Shown here piece by piece: positions 26,269 through 35,720 of a stretch of 64,000 bases of DNA (position 1 is its first letter; every line of letters begins with the position of its first letter). The stretch spans positions 1 through 64,000 of the forward strand of contig NZ_BEWV01000136.1 in assembly GCF_002933775.1 (NCBI RefSeq), given 5' to 3'. The notes under the pieces were generated by a model. That model worked only from the letters and a program-made list of their open reading frames with translations, did no database searches and was not told the origin of the DNA. The stretch comes from Prevotella sp. MGM1. GTDB lineage: Bacteria > Bacteroidota > Bacteroidia > Bacteroidales > Bacteroidaceae. The translations under genes were made by a program, and so were the position numbers.

Positions 26269-29200
26269 ATGACATTCACAAAAGGCTCCTTATGGCTTTT
26301 ATGCCTGTGGAGCCTTTTGTTTTTTTCGGCATGTTCACGTTCCGATAGGCAGCAAGTGGACAAGTTGAATTCTATATCTTATGCCTATCATTATCGCAAT
26401 CTCGATTCAACCTATTCTTATGCACGGCGTGCTTATGACATGTCTGGCGGTTACGGGGCGGGCAAGGCTGCCGCATTGAACAACATGGCATTTGTCAGTA
26501 TTGCCAGGATGGACTATGAACTGGCGGAGAAGCAACTCGAAGAGGCTCTTGATGTTACCGATAATCATATCGAATTGCTTGTAGCCGAGGTTCAGAAGAT
26601 GCGTCTTTGCCAGCGAATGTCGCAAAACCGCAGGTTTTATGATTATCGGGAACGTGCCAACAGCCGTATATCCAGAATCAATGAGGAGCGTTTTGAACTG
26701 TCCGATGCCATGCTTCGCCGTATGATATATGCGGAGACGGAATTTGCGATAGTCAATTCCACATACTATTTCTATGTGGGTCTGGAAAGGCAATCTATAG
26801 ATGCCATATCCGTTATATCTCCCGATGGTGATATTAGGAAAGACACTGCGCAGTATTTGAATTATCTGTATAACATAGGTGTCGGCGGAATTATAACAGG
26901 CGGTTCGCAAGCAGAGATAAGCCAGCGTGAGTTTGACTATCTGATTAAATGCCTTATTATGGCCGGGCAGGGGAATTATCCGTTTTTTGTGGCCAACAGT
27001 CTTGAGGCTTTATCCGAGCACTTGTTAAAAAGACAATACCGGAATAGACTGATAGAGGATAACGCTCCGGCCATGAAATACATCAATCCGACAAATGTTT
27101 CAGATTCTATTGTTCCGGAACTTTTGGCGAAAAGGTCACTTTCCATATTTCTTGATTATGGCGATGTGTACCAAACGGCGGGTGCTTACCGCACTTTGGC
27201 GTCATGTGTCATGGCTGTTGGCGACAATGCGGCGGCTTTGCAGTATCTTGATTCGGCCTTGGCTGATAGGAAAATATATCAGGCTCCCGATTTGGTGGCA
27301 AGTATCAGAGAACAGTTGAGCGTAACTTTTTCCGCCGTTAATGATAAGCAGGCAAGCGATTATAACCGTAATATCTATATAGACTTGCAGGAGCAGACGC
27401 GCCAGGACCGTTATTTGGAAGCCCGTGCAGACATGTATGATAAGGCTGCCAAACAGTTAAACATCATGATTATAGCCGTAATCGTGGCAATACTGGTGCT
27501 TGTATTCATGCTTTTGTTTTTTTATTATCTCAACAGAAAGCGTCGTGATGAGTTTTCGATGGATATGCTTCTGCGTCCTTTGCGTTTATGGCAGCGGAAA
27601 GAGGAAGCGGAAATGAACCGGCTGACCGATTATGAGGAGGAGATAAAGGAAAGGCACGCCCTTCTCCTTTCACACATAGAAGCAGGAGAGAGATTGGCTC
27701 TTGAAAACAGGGCTAAAGTATTTCTTGCCAACAGTGTAATGCCGTTTATAGATAGGATAATAAACGAGGCGCGTATGTTGGAAGGTAGAGATGAGCCGGA
27801 TGATGTGCGTGCCGGTCGTTATACGTACATCTCAGAGCTGACCGACAGGATAAACGACTATAACGATGTGCTTACACATTGGATACGGATGCGTAGCGGC
27901 AGGCTTGGCTTGCGTATAGAGAGTTTCGCCCTTCAACCTCTCTTCGATATTGTGGGAAAGGGCGTATCCGGTTTCAGAATGAGCGGGATAGATTTGAAGG
28001 TGAAAGATACTTCGGCGGTGGTGAAGGCTGACAGGGCGCTGACTCTTTTTATGGTGAACACTCTTTCTGATAATGCTCGCAAGTTTACTCCTGCCGGCGG
28101 AACTGTCACCGTTAGCGCGAAAGAGACTGATGATTATGTCGAAATATCGGTTGAAGATACCGGTGAAGGTCTTACGGCGGACGAATTGAACTCTGTTTTC
28201 GAGCGAAAAGTGTACAATGGTACTGGGTTCGGATTGCTGAACTGCCGCGGAATAATAGACAAGTACCGCAAGACAAGCCGTATATTCGATGTCTGTATCA
28301 TATCGGCAGAGAGCGATAAAGGTACCGGCAGTCGTTTCTTTTTCCGTCTTCCTGTCGGTATACGCCGCTCCGTTACGGTCCTTTTATTACTCTTTATTTC
28401 TTTATTGTCATCCGTGGCGGAGCCTGTCTCAAACATTTTCATGGCCAAGGCTTATGCAGACAGCGCTTATTTCTCGAATATAGACGGCACATACGAGCTT
28501 ACGCTTCGGTATGCAGATTCGTGTAGGGCGTATCTCAATCGGCATTACCTGTCGCTATATCCCGATGGGCGGCATCTAATGGTGAGGGAAGGGAATATCT
28601 CCGTCATGTCTCCGGAGATAATATGGTATCATGACAAGGTCGCGACTAATTACAGCATTGTGCTCGATATGAGAAACGAAAGTGCCGTCGCTGCCCTCGC
28701 TCTTCATCGGTGGACATTATATGACTATAATAATAAGGTATATACGCAACTGTTTAAAGAGATTTCGGCAGACAATACACTTGCTGACTATTGCAGGATG
28801 ATGCAAAGTTCGCAGACCAACAAAAACATAGCCGTGATACTGCTTGTACTTGTTTTGGTAAGCATTTTGCCTGCTTATTATTTTCTTTATTACCGTCATC
28901 GGATTTATTATCGTTTCTGTTTAGAGCGTATAAATACTATCAATGAGATCCTTCTTGATGATATAACGCCGGCGGAGAAGCTCGGCAGGATTGATTTACT
29001 GGCAAAAGAGCGTTATCCTGATGATTTGCGGAAGATTGTGTGTGACATAAAGAAATCTCTTGCCATGGCCGTGGATTCCCGTAGCCGGCTTAGTGCTGAT
29101 ATAGAACTTGCCGATGACGAATGCCGCCGTGCCGAACTCGAATGCAACAATCTGCATGTGGCCAATTCGGTGACAGACAACAGCCTGTCGGCATTGAAGC

Positions 29201-29727
29201 ATGAGACTATGTACTATCCGGGGCGTATACGCCGCATTGTGGATGAGCCGGAAGTTGACGTGCATGCTCTTGGAGAGCTGGCCTCATATTATAGGGAATT
29301 GTATTCGGTGATGAGCAGGCAGGCCATGCGTCAGACAGAGAGCGTCAAACCTCATGTCAGGCCGTTGCCTGTATCTGATATACTGCCGGGCGATGACAGC
29401 GGGCTTGTTTTTCTTGCCGATAGAAATCTTATTGTTTTTCTTTTCGACATATTGCGCCGGCAGAACGGCCGCCAACCGCTTGATGCCGTTGTGCGGGCCG
29501 CAGGTGTGAAATATATAGAAGTGACGCTTGGTATGCCTGGTGAATATGCTGTGCCTGGCACTGCCCCGGATATATTCACACCTGCGGCTGACAATATCCC
29601 GTATCTGCTCTGCCGACAGATTGTGCGCGACCACTCGGAAGCTACAAACCGCCACGGATGTGGAATAAAAGTGAGTGTAAAAGACGGGAAGGCGGTGATG
29701 GCGATAACGCTGCCAAGATATAAATAA
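26269..29727 (+). CDS. Tandem TPR sensor / histidine-kinase-like protein (DUF5112-DUF5113 type)
   Basis: The ATG at 26269 starts a lipoprotein-like signal (lipobox FSAC, Cys22); a longer frame from 26092 runs inside kdgA and is rejected. The 1,152 residues comprise a TPR-rich exported sensor (about 35-390), TM1 (397-422), a linker, and a first HATPase domain with N-box NTLSDNARKF (about 596), G1 VEDTGEG and G2 NGTGFGLLN (about 650). A second hydrophobic segment (700-718), a short exported part, TM3 (853-877), a helical segment with SALKHETMYYPGRI (His978, H-box-like) and a degenerate ATPase-like C terminus follow. The first kinase unit has no obvious phospho-His. The family is recognised as DUF5112/DUF5113 from Prevotella-type genomes. 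The cognate regulator follows. Confidence 0.82.
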   Translation: MTFTKGSLWLLCLWSLLFFSACSRSDRQQVDKLNSISYAYHYRNLDSTYSYARRAYDMSGGYGAGKAAALNNMAFVSIARMDYELAEKQLEEALDVTDNHIELLVAEVQKMRLCQRMSQNRRFYDYRERANSRISRINEERFELSDAMLRRMIYAETEFAIVNSTYYFYVGLERQSIDAISVISPDGDIRKDTAQYLNYLYNIGVGGIITGGSQAEISQREFDYLIKCLIMAGQGNYPFFVANSLEALSEHLLKRQYRNRLIEDNAPAMKYINPTNVSDSIVPELLAKRSLSIFLDYGDVYQTAGAYRTLASCVMAVGDNAAALQYLDSALADRKIYQAPDLVASIREQLSVTFSAVNDKQASDYNRNIYIDLQEQTRQDRYLEARADMYDKAAKQLNIMIIAVIVAILVLVFMLLFFYYLNRKRRDEFSMDMLLRPLRLWQRKEEAEMNRLTDYEEEIKERHALLLSHIEAGERLALENRAKVFLANSVMPFIDRIINEARMLEGRDEPDDVRAGRYTYISELTDRINDYNDVLTHWIRMRSGRLGLRIESFALQPLFDIVGKGVSGFRMSGIDLKVKDTSAVVKADRALTLFMVNTLSDNARKFTPAGGTVTVSAKETDDYVEISVEDTGEGLTADELNSVFERKVYNGTGFGLLNCRGIIDKYRKTSRIFDVCIISAESDKGTGSRFFFRLPVGIRRSVTVLLLLFISLLSSVAEPVSNIFMAKAYADSAYFSNIDGTYELTLRYADSCRAYLNRHYLSLYPDGRHLMVREGNISVMSPEIIWYHDKVATNYSIVLDMRNESAVAALALHRWTLYDYNNKVYTQLFKEISADNTLADYCRMMQSSQTNKNIAVILLVLVLVSILPAYYFLYYRHRIYYRFCLERINTINEILLDDITPAEKLGRIDLLAKERYPDDLRKIVCDIKKSLAMAVDSRSRLSADIELADDECRRAELECNNLHVANSVTDNSLSALKHETMYYPGRIRRIVDEPEVDVHALGELASYYRELYSVMSRQAMRQTESVKPHVRPLPVSDILPGDDSGLVFLADRNLIVFLFDILRRQNGRQPLDAVVRAAGVKYIEVTLGMPGEYAVPGTAPDIFTPAADNIPYLLCRQIVRDHSEATNRHGCGIKVSVKDGKAVMAITLPRYK

Positions 29728-29737
29728 ATGAAAACGA

Positions 29738-30478
29738 ATGACAAACAGACGTATGGATAAGTTTAAAGTGATAATCGTTGAAGACGTTCCGCTCGAACTG
29801 AAAGGTACCGAGGGAATAATACGCGGTGACATACCGGAAGCTGAGATTATAGGAACAGCAAGTACCGAGGCCGACTATTGGAGGCTGATGAAAGGGGATT
29901 TGCCCGACCTTGTACTGCTCGACCTCGGTCTCGGAGGTTCGACGACCGTGGGCGTTGAACTATGCCGTCATACGAAAGACACTCACCCTGAGATTAAAGT
30001 ACTCATATTTACAGGTGAGATACTGAATGAGAAATTGTGGGTCGACGTTCTTGATGCCGGGGCAGACGGGATTATCCTTAAAAGTGGCGAACTGCTGACG
30101 AGAGTAGATGTGTGCCGCGTGATGGAAGGCAACCGCATGGTGTTCAACCAGCCGATATTGCAGAAAATAGTTGAGCGGTTCAAGTCTTCGGTAGGTAAGG
30201 AACTTGCTCGTCGGGAAGCTTTTGTCAATTATGAGATAGACGAGTATGATGAACGTTTTTTGCGTCATCTCGCTCTCGGATATACGAAAGAGCAAATAAC
30301 AAACCTGCGTGGCATGCCGTTCGGTGTGAAGAGCCTTGAAAAACGCCAGAATGAGCTTTCACAGAAATTCTTTCCCGATGGGAACGGTGGTATGGGCATT
30401 AATGCCACGAGACTCGTGGTGCGTGCTTTCGAGATAGGAATACTCGACATTGATAACCTTGAGCCCGATGAGGAGTAG
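29738..30478 (+). CDS. Response regulator with LuxR-like output domain
   Basis: The receiver domain (residues 6-130) has the acidic pair in VIIVEDVP, phospho-acceptor Asp62 in LVLLDLGLGG, and the conserved Lys in ILKSGE. The C-terminal 100 residues contain a helix-turn-helix-like segment, LRHLALGYTKEQITNLRGMP, characteristic of the partner of DUF5112/5113 kinases. An internal ATG at 29753 (MDKFKVIIVED) is an equally good start. It follows the kinase gene by 10 nt and overlaps the next gene by 11 nt, so the system is one transcript. Target genes are not known. Confidence 0.88.
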   Translation: MTNRRMDKFKVIIVEDVPLELKGTEGIIRGDIPEAEIIGTASTEADYWRLMKGDLPDLVLLDLGLGGSTTVGVELCRHTKDTHPEIKVLIFTGEILNEKLWVDVLDAGADGIILKSGELLTRVDVCRVMEGNRMVFNQPILQKIVERFKSSVGKELARREAFVNYEIDEYDERFLRHLALGYTKEQITNLRGMPFGVKSLEKRQNELSQKFFPDGNGGMGINATRLVVRAFEIGILDIDNLEPDEE

Positions 30479-31070
30479 GATAACTGAATATTCTGTAGTG
30501 GCGCTGTGCCTGGTTCAACTTGTGCTTGTACCTTTGTCATGGTTACTCAGTGTGGCCGATGTGGGTTTTGAGGTGCGCAGCCTTATAAGCAGCGAGGGTA
30601 TCAGGTGGTTTTTCGGACGTTTTGCCTCCATGTTGGCCTCTCCGTTTCTCGTCTGGCTTTTGCTGTTGTCAATGGCTTCCGGATGTATAAAAGCCTGCGG
30701 ATTACCGGGTTTGTTTGTGCGCAGACCGTTGCTCTTGCGTTATCGGGAGCGTGTGGCATTGCTGTTCGGCGGGTTGTCTCTTCTGCTTCTGTCATGTGGC
30801 TATTCCATGCTTGTTTTTGTTCCTCATGCCGTATTGCGCGGTGTTACCGGCGATTTGTTGCCGTCTCCGTTTTCTGCTTCCGTCGTGCCGTCTGTCGCTT
30901 TCATTATTATTGTCGTCGGTATGGTATACGGGGCTGTGTCGGGCTGTTTTCATCGTATCTCGGATGTTTGCCACTCGTTGTTTTCCGGAGTATCGTCCGC
31001 TGCTCCGTTGTTTCTATACTATATTTTGTTGATGCAGTTGTACCATTCCATAGTATTCGTTTTCGGTTGA
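30468..31070 (+). CDS. Integral membrane protein of unknown function
   Basis: A 200-aa hydrophobic protein with about five TM segments (VVALCLVQLVLVPLSWLL, MLASPFLVWLLLLSM, VALLFGGLSLLLLSCGYSML, SVVPSVAFIIIVVGMVYGAV, APLFLYYILLMQLYHSI). The ATG at 30468 overlaps the response-regulator stop by 11 nt; a TTG 18 nt earlier is less likely. No catalytic motif is visible. By position it is an accessory membrane component of the sensor-kinase operon. A strong terminator lies 150 nt downstream. Confidence 0.75.
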   Translation: MRSRITEYSVVALCLVQLVLVPLSWLLSVADVGFEVRSLISSEGIRWFFGRFASMLASPFLVWLLLLSMASGCIKACGLPGLFVRRPLLLRYRERVALLFGGLSLLLLSCGYSMLVFVPHAVLRGVTGDLLPSPFSASVVPSVAFIIIVVGMVYGAVSGCFHRISDVCHSLFSGVSSAAPLFLYYILLMQLYHSIVFVFG

Positions 31071-31222
31071 AACGTTACTTTAAAATATTGTGTGTTTAGG
31101 ATATTAATTCATATTTTTTTTCAATCGTTGATAACCGTATATATAATATGGAAAGATGAATTGCCGGAAGTGATATGTGGATTAAGTCGAAGGAATTAAC
31201 TTCATGACGTTTTTATGATTTT

Positions 31223-31258
31223 GAATTGATCGGACGTAAAATCGGTCAATTCTTTTTT
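31223..31258 (+). terminator. Terminator of the kdgK-kinase-regulator operon
   Basis: GAATTGATC (31223-31231) pairs with GGTCAATTC (31244-31252, one wobble), followed by six T residues. Confidence 0.75.
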
Positions 31259-31426
31259 GTTTGTTGGATTGCTGTTTGTTAAGATAATTCGCGGTGGGCC
31301 GGGCTTTCTTAATAGTTGCGTTTTGGGTGTGAAAAAATCATTTCCTGTATAAAAACCATTGAGAAATGATAAAAAAATGCCAGCGTTCATGCTCGTTTTT
31401 CTTTTTTCTGCGTTTGGATAGTCATC

Positions 31427-31499
31427 GCTCTGTGTTCGGTATCCCGTTACAATGCGTTTAGACGCTAAACGCATTGTAACGGGATACCGAACGCAGAGC
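31427..31499. repeat. Near-perfect palindrome, 35-nt arms (dispersed repeat copy B)
   Basis: Arms 31427-31461 and 31465-31499 are complementary at 34 of 35 positions (T31433 opposite G31493) around a 3-nt loop, ACG. The arm reads GCTCTGTGTTCGGTATCCCG then TTACAATGCGTTTAG. The block AACGGGATAC and the TTTAG word link it to repeat copies A and C. It would form a cruciform or a very stable RNA hairpin. Confidence 0.85.
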
Positions 31500-31542
31500 A
31501 ACGGGTAGCCTATTAGAGGCTTGTTTGGCGTTGTTTTTCGGA

Positions 31543-31583
31543 AAATAAAAATCCCGTCGGTGCATATTCATGCACCGACGGGA
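31543..31583 (-). terminator. Minus-strand terminator of the orphan transcript
   Basis: TCCCGTCGGTGCAT (31552-31565) pairs perfectly with ATGCACCGACGGGA (31570-31583), a 14-bp stem with a 4-nt loop, followed on the minus strand by a U-rich ATTTTTATTTT. The nearest gene to its right, valS, runs the other way, so the terminated transcript is otherwise unexplained. Confidence 0.8.
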
Positions 31584-31777
31584 ACAATGCTCGGCCCTCA
31601 CTGCTGTTCGCCGGGTGTCGACAGGCAAGACATTTATTCCTATTATGGAATGTGAGTGTTGCGCCGGTATGTTGCGGTATCAAATATTACAGTCGCTTTT
31701 TTGGGGCAGAATTTATTGCGGTTGTTATGGTGATTGTAAATATTTATCATGAAAGTTGTCATAAAAAGAGTTTTTGT
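31545..31777 (-). ncRNA. Candidate orphan small transcript (ncRNA or tiny ORF)
   Basis: On the minus strand a TATCTTTG -7 box (31784-31791) is followed about 200 nt later by a strong terminator (31543-31583). No annotated gene lies between them. The interval could be a structured small RNA. It also contains a 39-codon frame from an ATG near 31760 (MTTFMINIYNHHNN...), not recognised. No Rfam family could be assigned by eye. Evidence is limited to the promoter and terminator pair. Confidence 0.4.
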
Positions 31778-31783
31778 TCATCA

Positions 31784-31791
31784 CAAAGATA
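31784..31791 (-). promoter_or_regulatory. Promoter -7 box of the orphan transcript
   Basis: TATCTTTG on the minus strand, an exact Bacteroidetes -7 element facing away from valS. Confidence 0.5.
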
Positions 31792-31969
31792 ATATAAAAC
31801 ATGCCGTGAAAAAAGGATTGTCACGATACACTTTCATATACATGTGCATATGTCTGACTGTCTCGATTTATTTATTCCGCCATTGCGGTAATGTGGCACG
31901 GAGTATAAAAATTAGTCTTCCTATCGTTATTTAGGCGGTTCTGTAAACGGTTTTTCCGACGTTTTTTAT

Positions 31970-31977
31970 TAATTTTG
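31970..31977 (+). promoter_or_regulatory. Promoter -7 box of valS
   Basis: TAATTTTG, 40 nt upstream of the valS ATG. Confidence 0.6.
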
Positions 31978-32017
31978 CATTGTTTTACACGATAAAAATA
32001 AAAACGATATATAGATT

Positions 32018-34657
32018 ATGGAATTAGCAAGCAAGTACGACCCGCAAGCAGTGGAGTCGAAATGGTATCAGTATTGGCTTGACAACAAGCTGTTCAGCAG
32101 CAAGCCCGACGGTAGGAAACCATACACGATAGTGATTCCCCCGCCGAACGTGACGGGAGTGTTGCACATGGGGCATATGCTCAACAACACCATTCAAGAT
32201 ATCCTTGTGCGCCGTGCCCGCATGGAGGGTAAAAATGCTTGTTGGGTTCCCGGCACCGATCATGCATCTATTGCCACCGAGGCAAAGGTGGTGAACAGGC
32301 TCGCACAGCAGGGAATAAAGAAGACCGATCTTAGTCGTGACGAATTTCTGAGACATGCGTGGGAATGGACCGACGAGCACGGAGGTATAATATTGAAGCA
32401 GTTGCGCCGTCTGGGAGCGAGCTGTGATTGGGAACGCACGGCATTCACGATGGATGATACTCGCTCGGCAGGTGTTATAAAAGTGTTCTGTGACCTATAT
32501 AAAAAAGGCCTTATCTACAGAGGCGCTCGTATGGTGAACTGGGATCCGCAGGCACAGACGGCTCTATCAGACGAAGAGGTAATATACAAGGAAGAGCAAT
32601 CCAAACTCTATTATCTGCGCTATATGGTTGACGGCGAGCCTGGTAAGTATGCGGTGGTGGCTACCACGCGGCCGGAGACAATCATGGGCGATACGGCAAT
32701 GTGCATCAATCCTGGCGATCCTAAAAATCAATGGCTTCGCGGCAAGCATGTGATTGTGCCGCTGGTGGGTCGCCGCATACCGGTGATAGAAGACGATTAT
32801 GTGGATATTGAGTTCGGTACAGGTTGTCTGAAAGTCACTCCAGCGCATGACATTAACGACCATGCGCTCGGAATCAAGCATAATCTGGAAACGATAGATA
32901 TATTCAACGACAACGGAACGATCAGTGAGGCTGCCGGAATGTATGTGGGAATGGACCGCATGGACGTGCGTGTCAAGATAGAGGATGACCTCAAAGCGGC
33001 CGGGCTGATGGAAAAAGTGGAAGACTATACTAACAAGGTGGGATGTTCAGAGCGTACCAATGTACCCATAGAACCTAAGCTGTCTACACAGTGGTTCCTG
33101 TCAATGAAGCATTTTGCTGATATAGCTCTGCCACCGGTGATGAACGATGAGATAAAGTTTTATCCGGTAAAATACAAGAATACGTACCGTCACTGGCTTG
33201 AAAATATCAAGGACTGGTGTATCAGCCGCCAGTTATGGTGGGGACACCGGATACCGGCTTACTATTTCACCACTGAAGACGGGAAACGTGATTTCGTTGT
33301 TGCCGAGAGCCGTGAGGAGGCTCTCATGATGGCACGGGAAAAGAACGCGGCTCTTGTCGAGGCTGATCTTGAGCAGGATGAGGACTGTCTCGACACGTGG
33401 TTCTCAAGCTGGTTGTGGCCGATGTCCGTGTTTGACGGAGTGAACAACCCTGACAATGAGGAGATAAACTATTATTATCCGACAAGCGACCTGGTGACAG
33501 GTCCGGATATTATATTCTTCTGGGTGGCGCGAATGATAATGGCCGGATATGAGTATCGTGGTACAATGCCGTTCAGGAATGTTTATTTCACGGGTATTGT
33601 CCGTGACAAACTCGGACGTAAGATGTCCAAGAGTCTCGGCAACTCGCCCGATCCGCTGCTGCTCATAGATAAGTATGGGGCGGACGGAGTGCGTATGGGC
33701 ATGATGCTTTCGGCACCGGCCGGAAACGATATTCTCTTCGATGAGAGCCTGTGTGAGCAGGGACGCAACTTCAACAACAAGATATGGAATGCTTTCCGTC
33801 TTGTGAAGGGCTGGCAGGTAGCCGGCGTTGAGCAGCCAGAGGCAAACAGGATTGCCGTGGAATGGTTTGATGCGAAATTGCGCCAGACAAATGCAGAGAT
33901 TAACGACCTGTTCCGCAAATACCGTATCAGTGAGGCTCTTATGGCCGTATATCGTCTTTTCTGGGATGAGTTTTCGAGTTGGTATCTCGAAATGATAAAG
34001 CCGGTTTACGGTCAGCCGATAGACAGCACGACGCTCGGTGCCACCTTGCGTTTCTTCGAGACGTTGCTGAAAATGCTTCATCCTTTCATGCCTTTCATCA
34101 CCGAGGAACTGTGGCAGCATATTTATGATCGTCGTGACGGGGAGTCAATCATGAGCGACAAGCTCGAGATGGCGGAAATGACGGCAGTCGATGAGGCTCT
34201 GATTTCAGGAATAGAGAGCGTGAAGCAGATTGTGGGCGGTGTGCGCACGGTGCGTAACCAAAAGAACATAGCCCCAAAGGAGTCTTTGGCTTTGCAGGCA
34301 GTGAACGCCAACAGGTATGAGGCTTATAATAGTGTCATTGCCAAAATGGCCAATCTTGGTTCTATTGACATTGTTGAAGAGAAAGATGCCACTGCCGCTG
34401 CTTTCATGGTCGGGACAGATGAATTTGCCGTACCATTGGGCGATATGATAGATGTAGATGCAGAGATAGACAAGTTGGAAGGTCAGCTCAAGCATCTTGA
34501 AGGATTTCTTTCCGGAGTAAGGAAGAAACTGTCCAACGAGAAATTTGTGGCTCATGCTCCTGAGGCCGTAGTGGCTTTGGAACGCAAGAAGGAAAGTGAC
34601 AGTGAGGAAAAGATAGCCGCAATAAAGGAGTCGCTTGCCGCATTGAGAAACAGATGA
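32018..34657 (+). CDS. valS: Valyl-tRNA synthetase
   Basis: This class Ia synthetase charges tRNA-Val. The HIGH motif is HMGH at residues 50-53 ([15 protein letters not shown]) and the KMSKS motif is in [15 protein letters not shown] (about residue 530). The CP1 editing domain (about 190-340) removes mischarged Thr; the [14 protein letters not shown] motif is visible. The C-terminal Val-specific coiled coil ([20 protein letters not shown] onward) is present. 879 aa, full length. Monocistronic, with its own -7 box and a downstream hairpin. Confidence 0.97.
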   Translation: MELASKYDPQAVESKWYQYWLDNKLFSSKPDGRKPYTIVIPPPNVTGVLHMGHMLNNTIQDILVRRARMEGKNACWVPGTDHASIATEAKVVNRLAQQGIKKTDLSRDEFLRHAWEWTDEHGGIILKQLRRLGASCDWERTAFTMDDTRSAGVIKVFCDLYKKGLIYRGARMVNWDPQAQTALSDEEVIYKEEQSKLYYLRYMVDGEPGKYAVVATTRPETIMGDTAMCINPGDPKNQWLRGKHVIVPLVGRRIPVIEDDYVDIEFGTGCLKVTPAHDINDHALGIKHNLETIDIFNDNGTISEAAGMYVGMDRMDVRVKIEDDLKAAGLMEKVEDYTNKVGCSERTNVPIEPKLSTQWFLSMKHFADIALPPVMNDEIKFYPVKYKNTYRHWLENIKDWCISRQLWWGHRIPAYYFTTEDGKRDFVVAESREEALMMAREKNAALVEADLEQDEDCLDTWFSSWLWPMSVFDGVNNPDNEEINYYYPTSDLVTGPDIIFFWVARMIMAGYEYRGTMPFRNVYFTGIVRDKLGRKMSKSLGNSPDPLLLIDKYGADGVRMGMMLSAPAGNDILFDESLCEQGRNFNNKIWNAFRLVKGWQVAGVEQPEANRIAVEWFDAKLRQTNAEINDLFRKYRISEALMAVYRLFWDEFSSWYLEMIKPVYGQPIDSTTLGATLRFFETLLKMLHPFMPFITEELWQHIYDRRDGESIMSDKLEMAEMTAVDEALISGIESVKQIVGGVRTVRNQKNIAPKESLALQAVNANRYEAYNSVIAKMANLGSIDIVEEKDATAAAFMVGTDEFAVPLGDMIDVDAEIDKLEGQLKHLEGFLSGVRKKLSNEKFVAHAPEAVVALERKKESDSEEKIAAIKESLAALRNR

Positions 34658-34686
34658 TACATGGCCGGCTGGGTTAATGATGATAC

Positions 34687-34716
34687 AATGTGCGTGGACA
34701 ACCATCCACGCACATT
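34687..34716 (+). terminator. Hairpin after valS (probable terminator)
   Basis: AATGTGCGTGGA (34687-34698) pairs perfectly with TCCACGCACATT (34705-34716). Only a short T tract follows, so terminator efficiency is uncertain. Confidence 0.55.
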
Positions 34717-34894
34717 TCATAAGTCTCGGTTACGGTAGTTGTAGTGTGGTGGTCTGGTGGCGAATAATAATGATTCGGATATCAATTACTGTTCGTCTCA
34801 TTGTTTGAAATGTTTTATTCGCGCTGTTGATTGTAGATATACTCATTATCGGGCAGGAATAACGTTTTATGTATTTATAATGTTTATCAAGAAG

Positions 34895-35545
34895 ATGAAG
34901 AAATCAGAAAGATATAAAGTTGTCTTGGAGTATTTCAGAAAGGAAATGCCCGATGTTGACACAGAGTTGCAGTTTGGCAGCATATTTCAGTTGCTTGTAG
35001 CCGTGATATTGAGTGCCCAATGTACCGATAAGCGTGTAAACCAGGTTACGCCGGCGCTGTTTCGGCGCTATCCTGCGGCAAAAGACATGGCAGTTGTTGA
35101 GCCTGAGGATGTGTTGGAATATGTGAAAAGTGTATCATACCCCAATGCCAAGGCTCGACACCTTGTGGAAATGGCGCGTTGTCTAATGGAAAAGCATGAC
35201 GGTGAGGTACCGTCGGATCTGAAAGAACTGCTCGCTTTGCCGGGTGTGGGCCGCAAGACGGCGAATGTGATCCAAGCTGTCGCTTTCGGGAAACCTACAA
35301 TGGCTGTCGATACGCATGTATTCAGGGTCAGTCACAGGCTCGGATTGGTATCGGATAAGGACGATACCCCTTATAAGGTGGAGCGGAATTTGATGAAATA
35401 TATACCCGAAGATGATATACCATTGGCTCATCATTGGCTCTTGTTACATGGAAGATATGTATGTACATCAAGAAAGCCGCACTGTGAGAAGTGCGGCTTG
35501 GAGAGTATTTGTCCTAAAAATATAGATAATTCCAAACTTGGCTGA
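34895..35545 (+). CDS. nth: Endonuclease III (DNA glycosylase/AP lyase)
   Basis: This base-excision-repair enzyme removes oxidised pyrimidines and nicks AP sites. With the ATG at 34895 it has 216 aa. The helix-hairpin-helix LPGVGRKTANVI holds the catalytic Lys121 and the conserved Asp139 is in AVDTHVFRV, matching K120/D138 of the E. coli enzyme. The C-terminal Cys-X6-Cys-X2-Cys-X5-Cys [4Fe-4S] loop is CTSRKPHCEKCGLESIC. The ATG at 34880 is an alternative adding five residues; a longer frame starting at 34757 has no family similarity in its extension and is rejected. Confidence 0.95.
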   Translation: MKKSERYKVVLEYFRKEMPDVDTELQFGSIFQLLVAVILSAQCTDKRVNQVTPALFRRYPAAKDMAVVEPEDVLEYVKSVSYPNAKARHLVEMARCLMEKHDGEVPSDLKELLALPGVGRKTANVIQAVAFGKPTMAVDTHVFRVSHRLGLVSDKDDTPYKVERNLMKYIPEDDIPLAHHWLLLHGRYVCTSRKPHCEKCGLESICPKNIDNSKLG

Positions 35546-35720
35546 ATATCAGTTGCTATATGGAGGGCATTCGGTTCTGATATAATGGGATATTCGTTCC
35601 TATATGACCGATATGGCAATTCTGATATAGCTGCAACCGGTTCCGGATTGGTATTTGAATCTGTTTGACAGAAGGCATGTTCCGATACAGCCGGTGTTCG
35701 ATTTTAATATAATCGTAAAT

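Larger units (their letters stand above)
31071..32017. other. Long intergenic region: terminator, palindrome, possible small RNA, valS promoter
   Basis: These 947 nt hold, in order, a plus-strand terminator (31223-31258), a 73-nt palindrome belonging to the dispersed repeat family (31427-31499), a minus-strand terminator (31543-31583) with a minus-strand -7 box about 200 nt to its right (31784-31791), and the valS promoter (31970-31977). Short frames here (up to about 100 codons) look non-coding. Confidence 0.7.

Noticed and set aside
31427..31583. CRISPR or attachment-site reading of the palindrome and hairpins
   Set aside because: No regularly spaced direct repeats, no cas genes and no integrase nearby.
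31749..31934. 61-codon plus-strand frame upstream of valS
   Set aside because: It crosses the candidate minus-strand promoter and has no coding character.
34757..34894. N-terminal extension of endonuclease III
   Set aside because: The extension has no resemblance to Nth; catalytic residue spacing matches the start at 34895.
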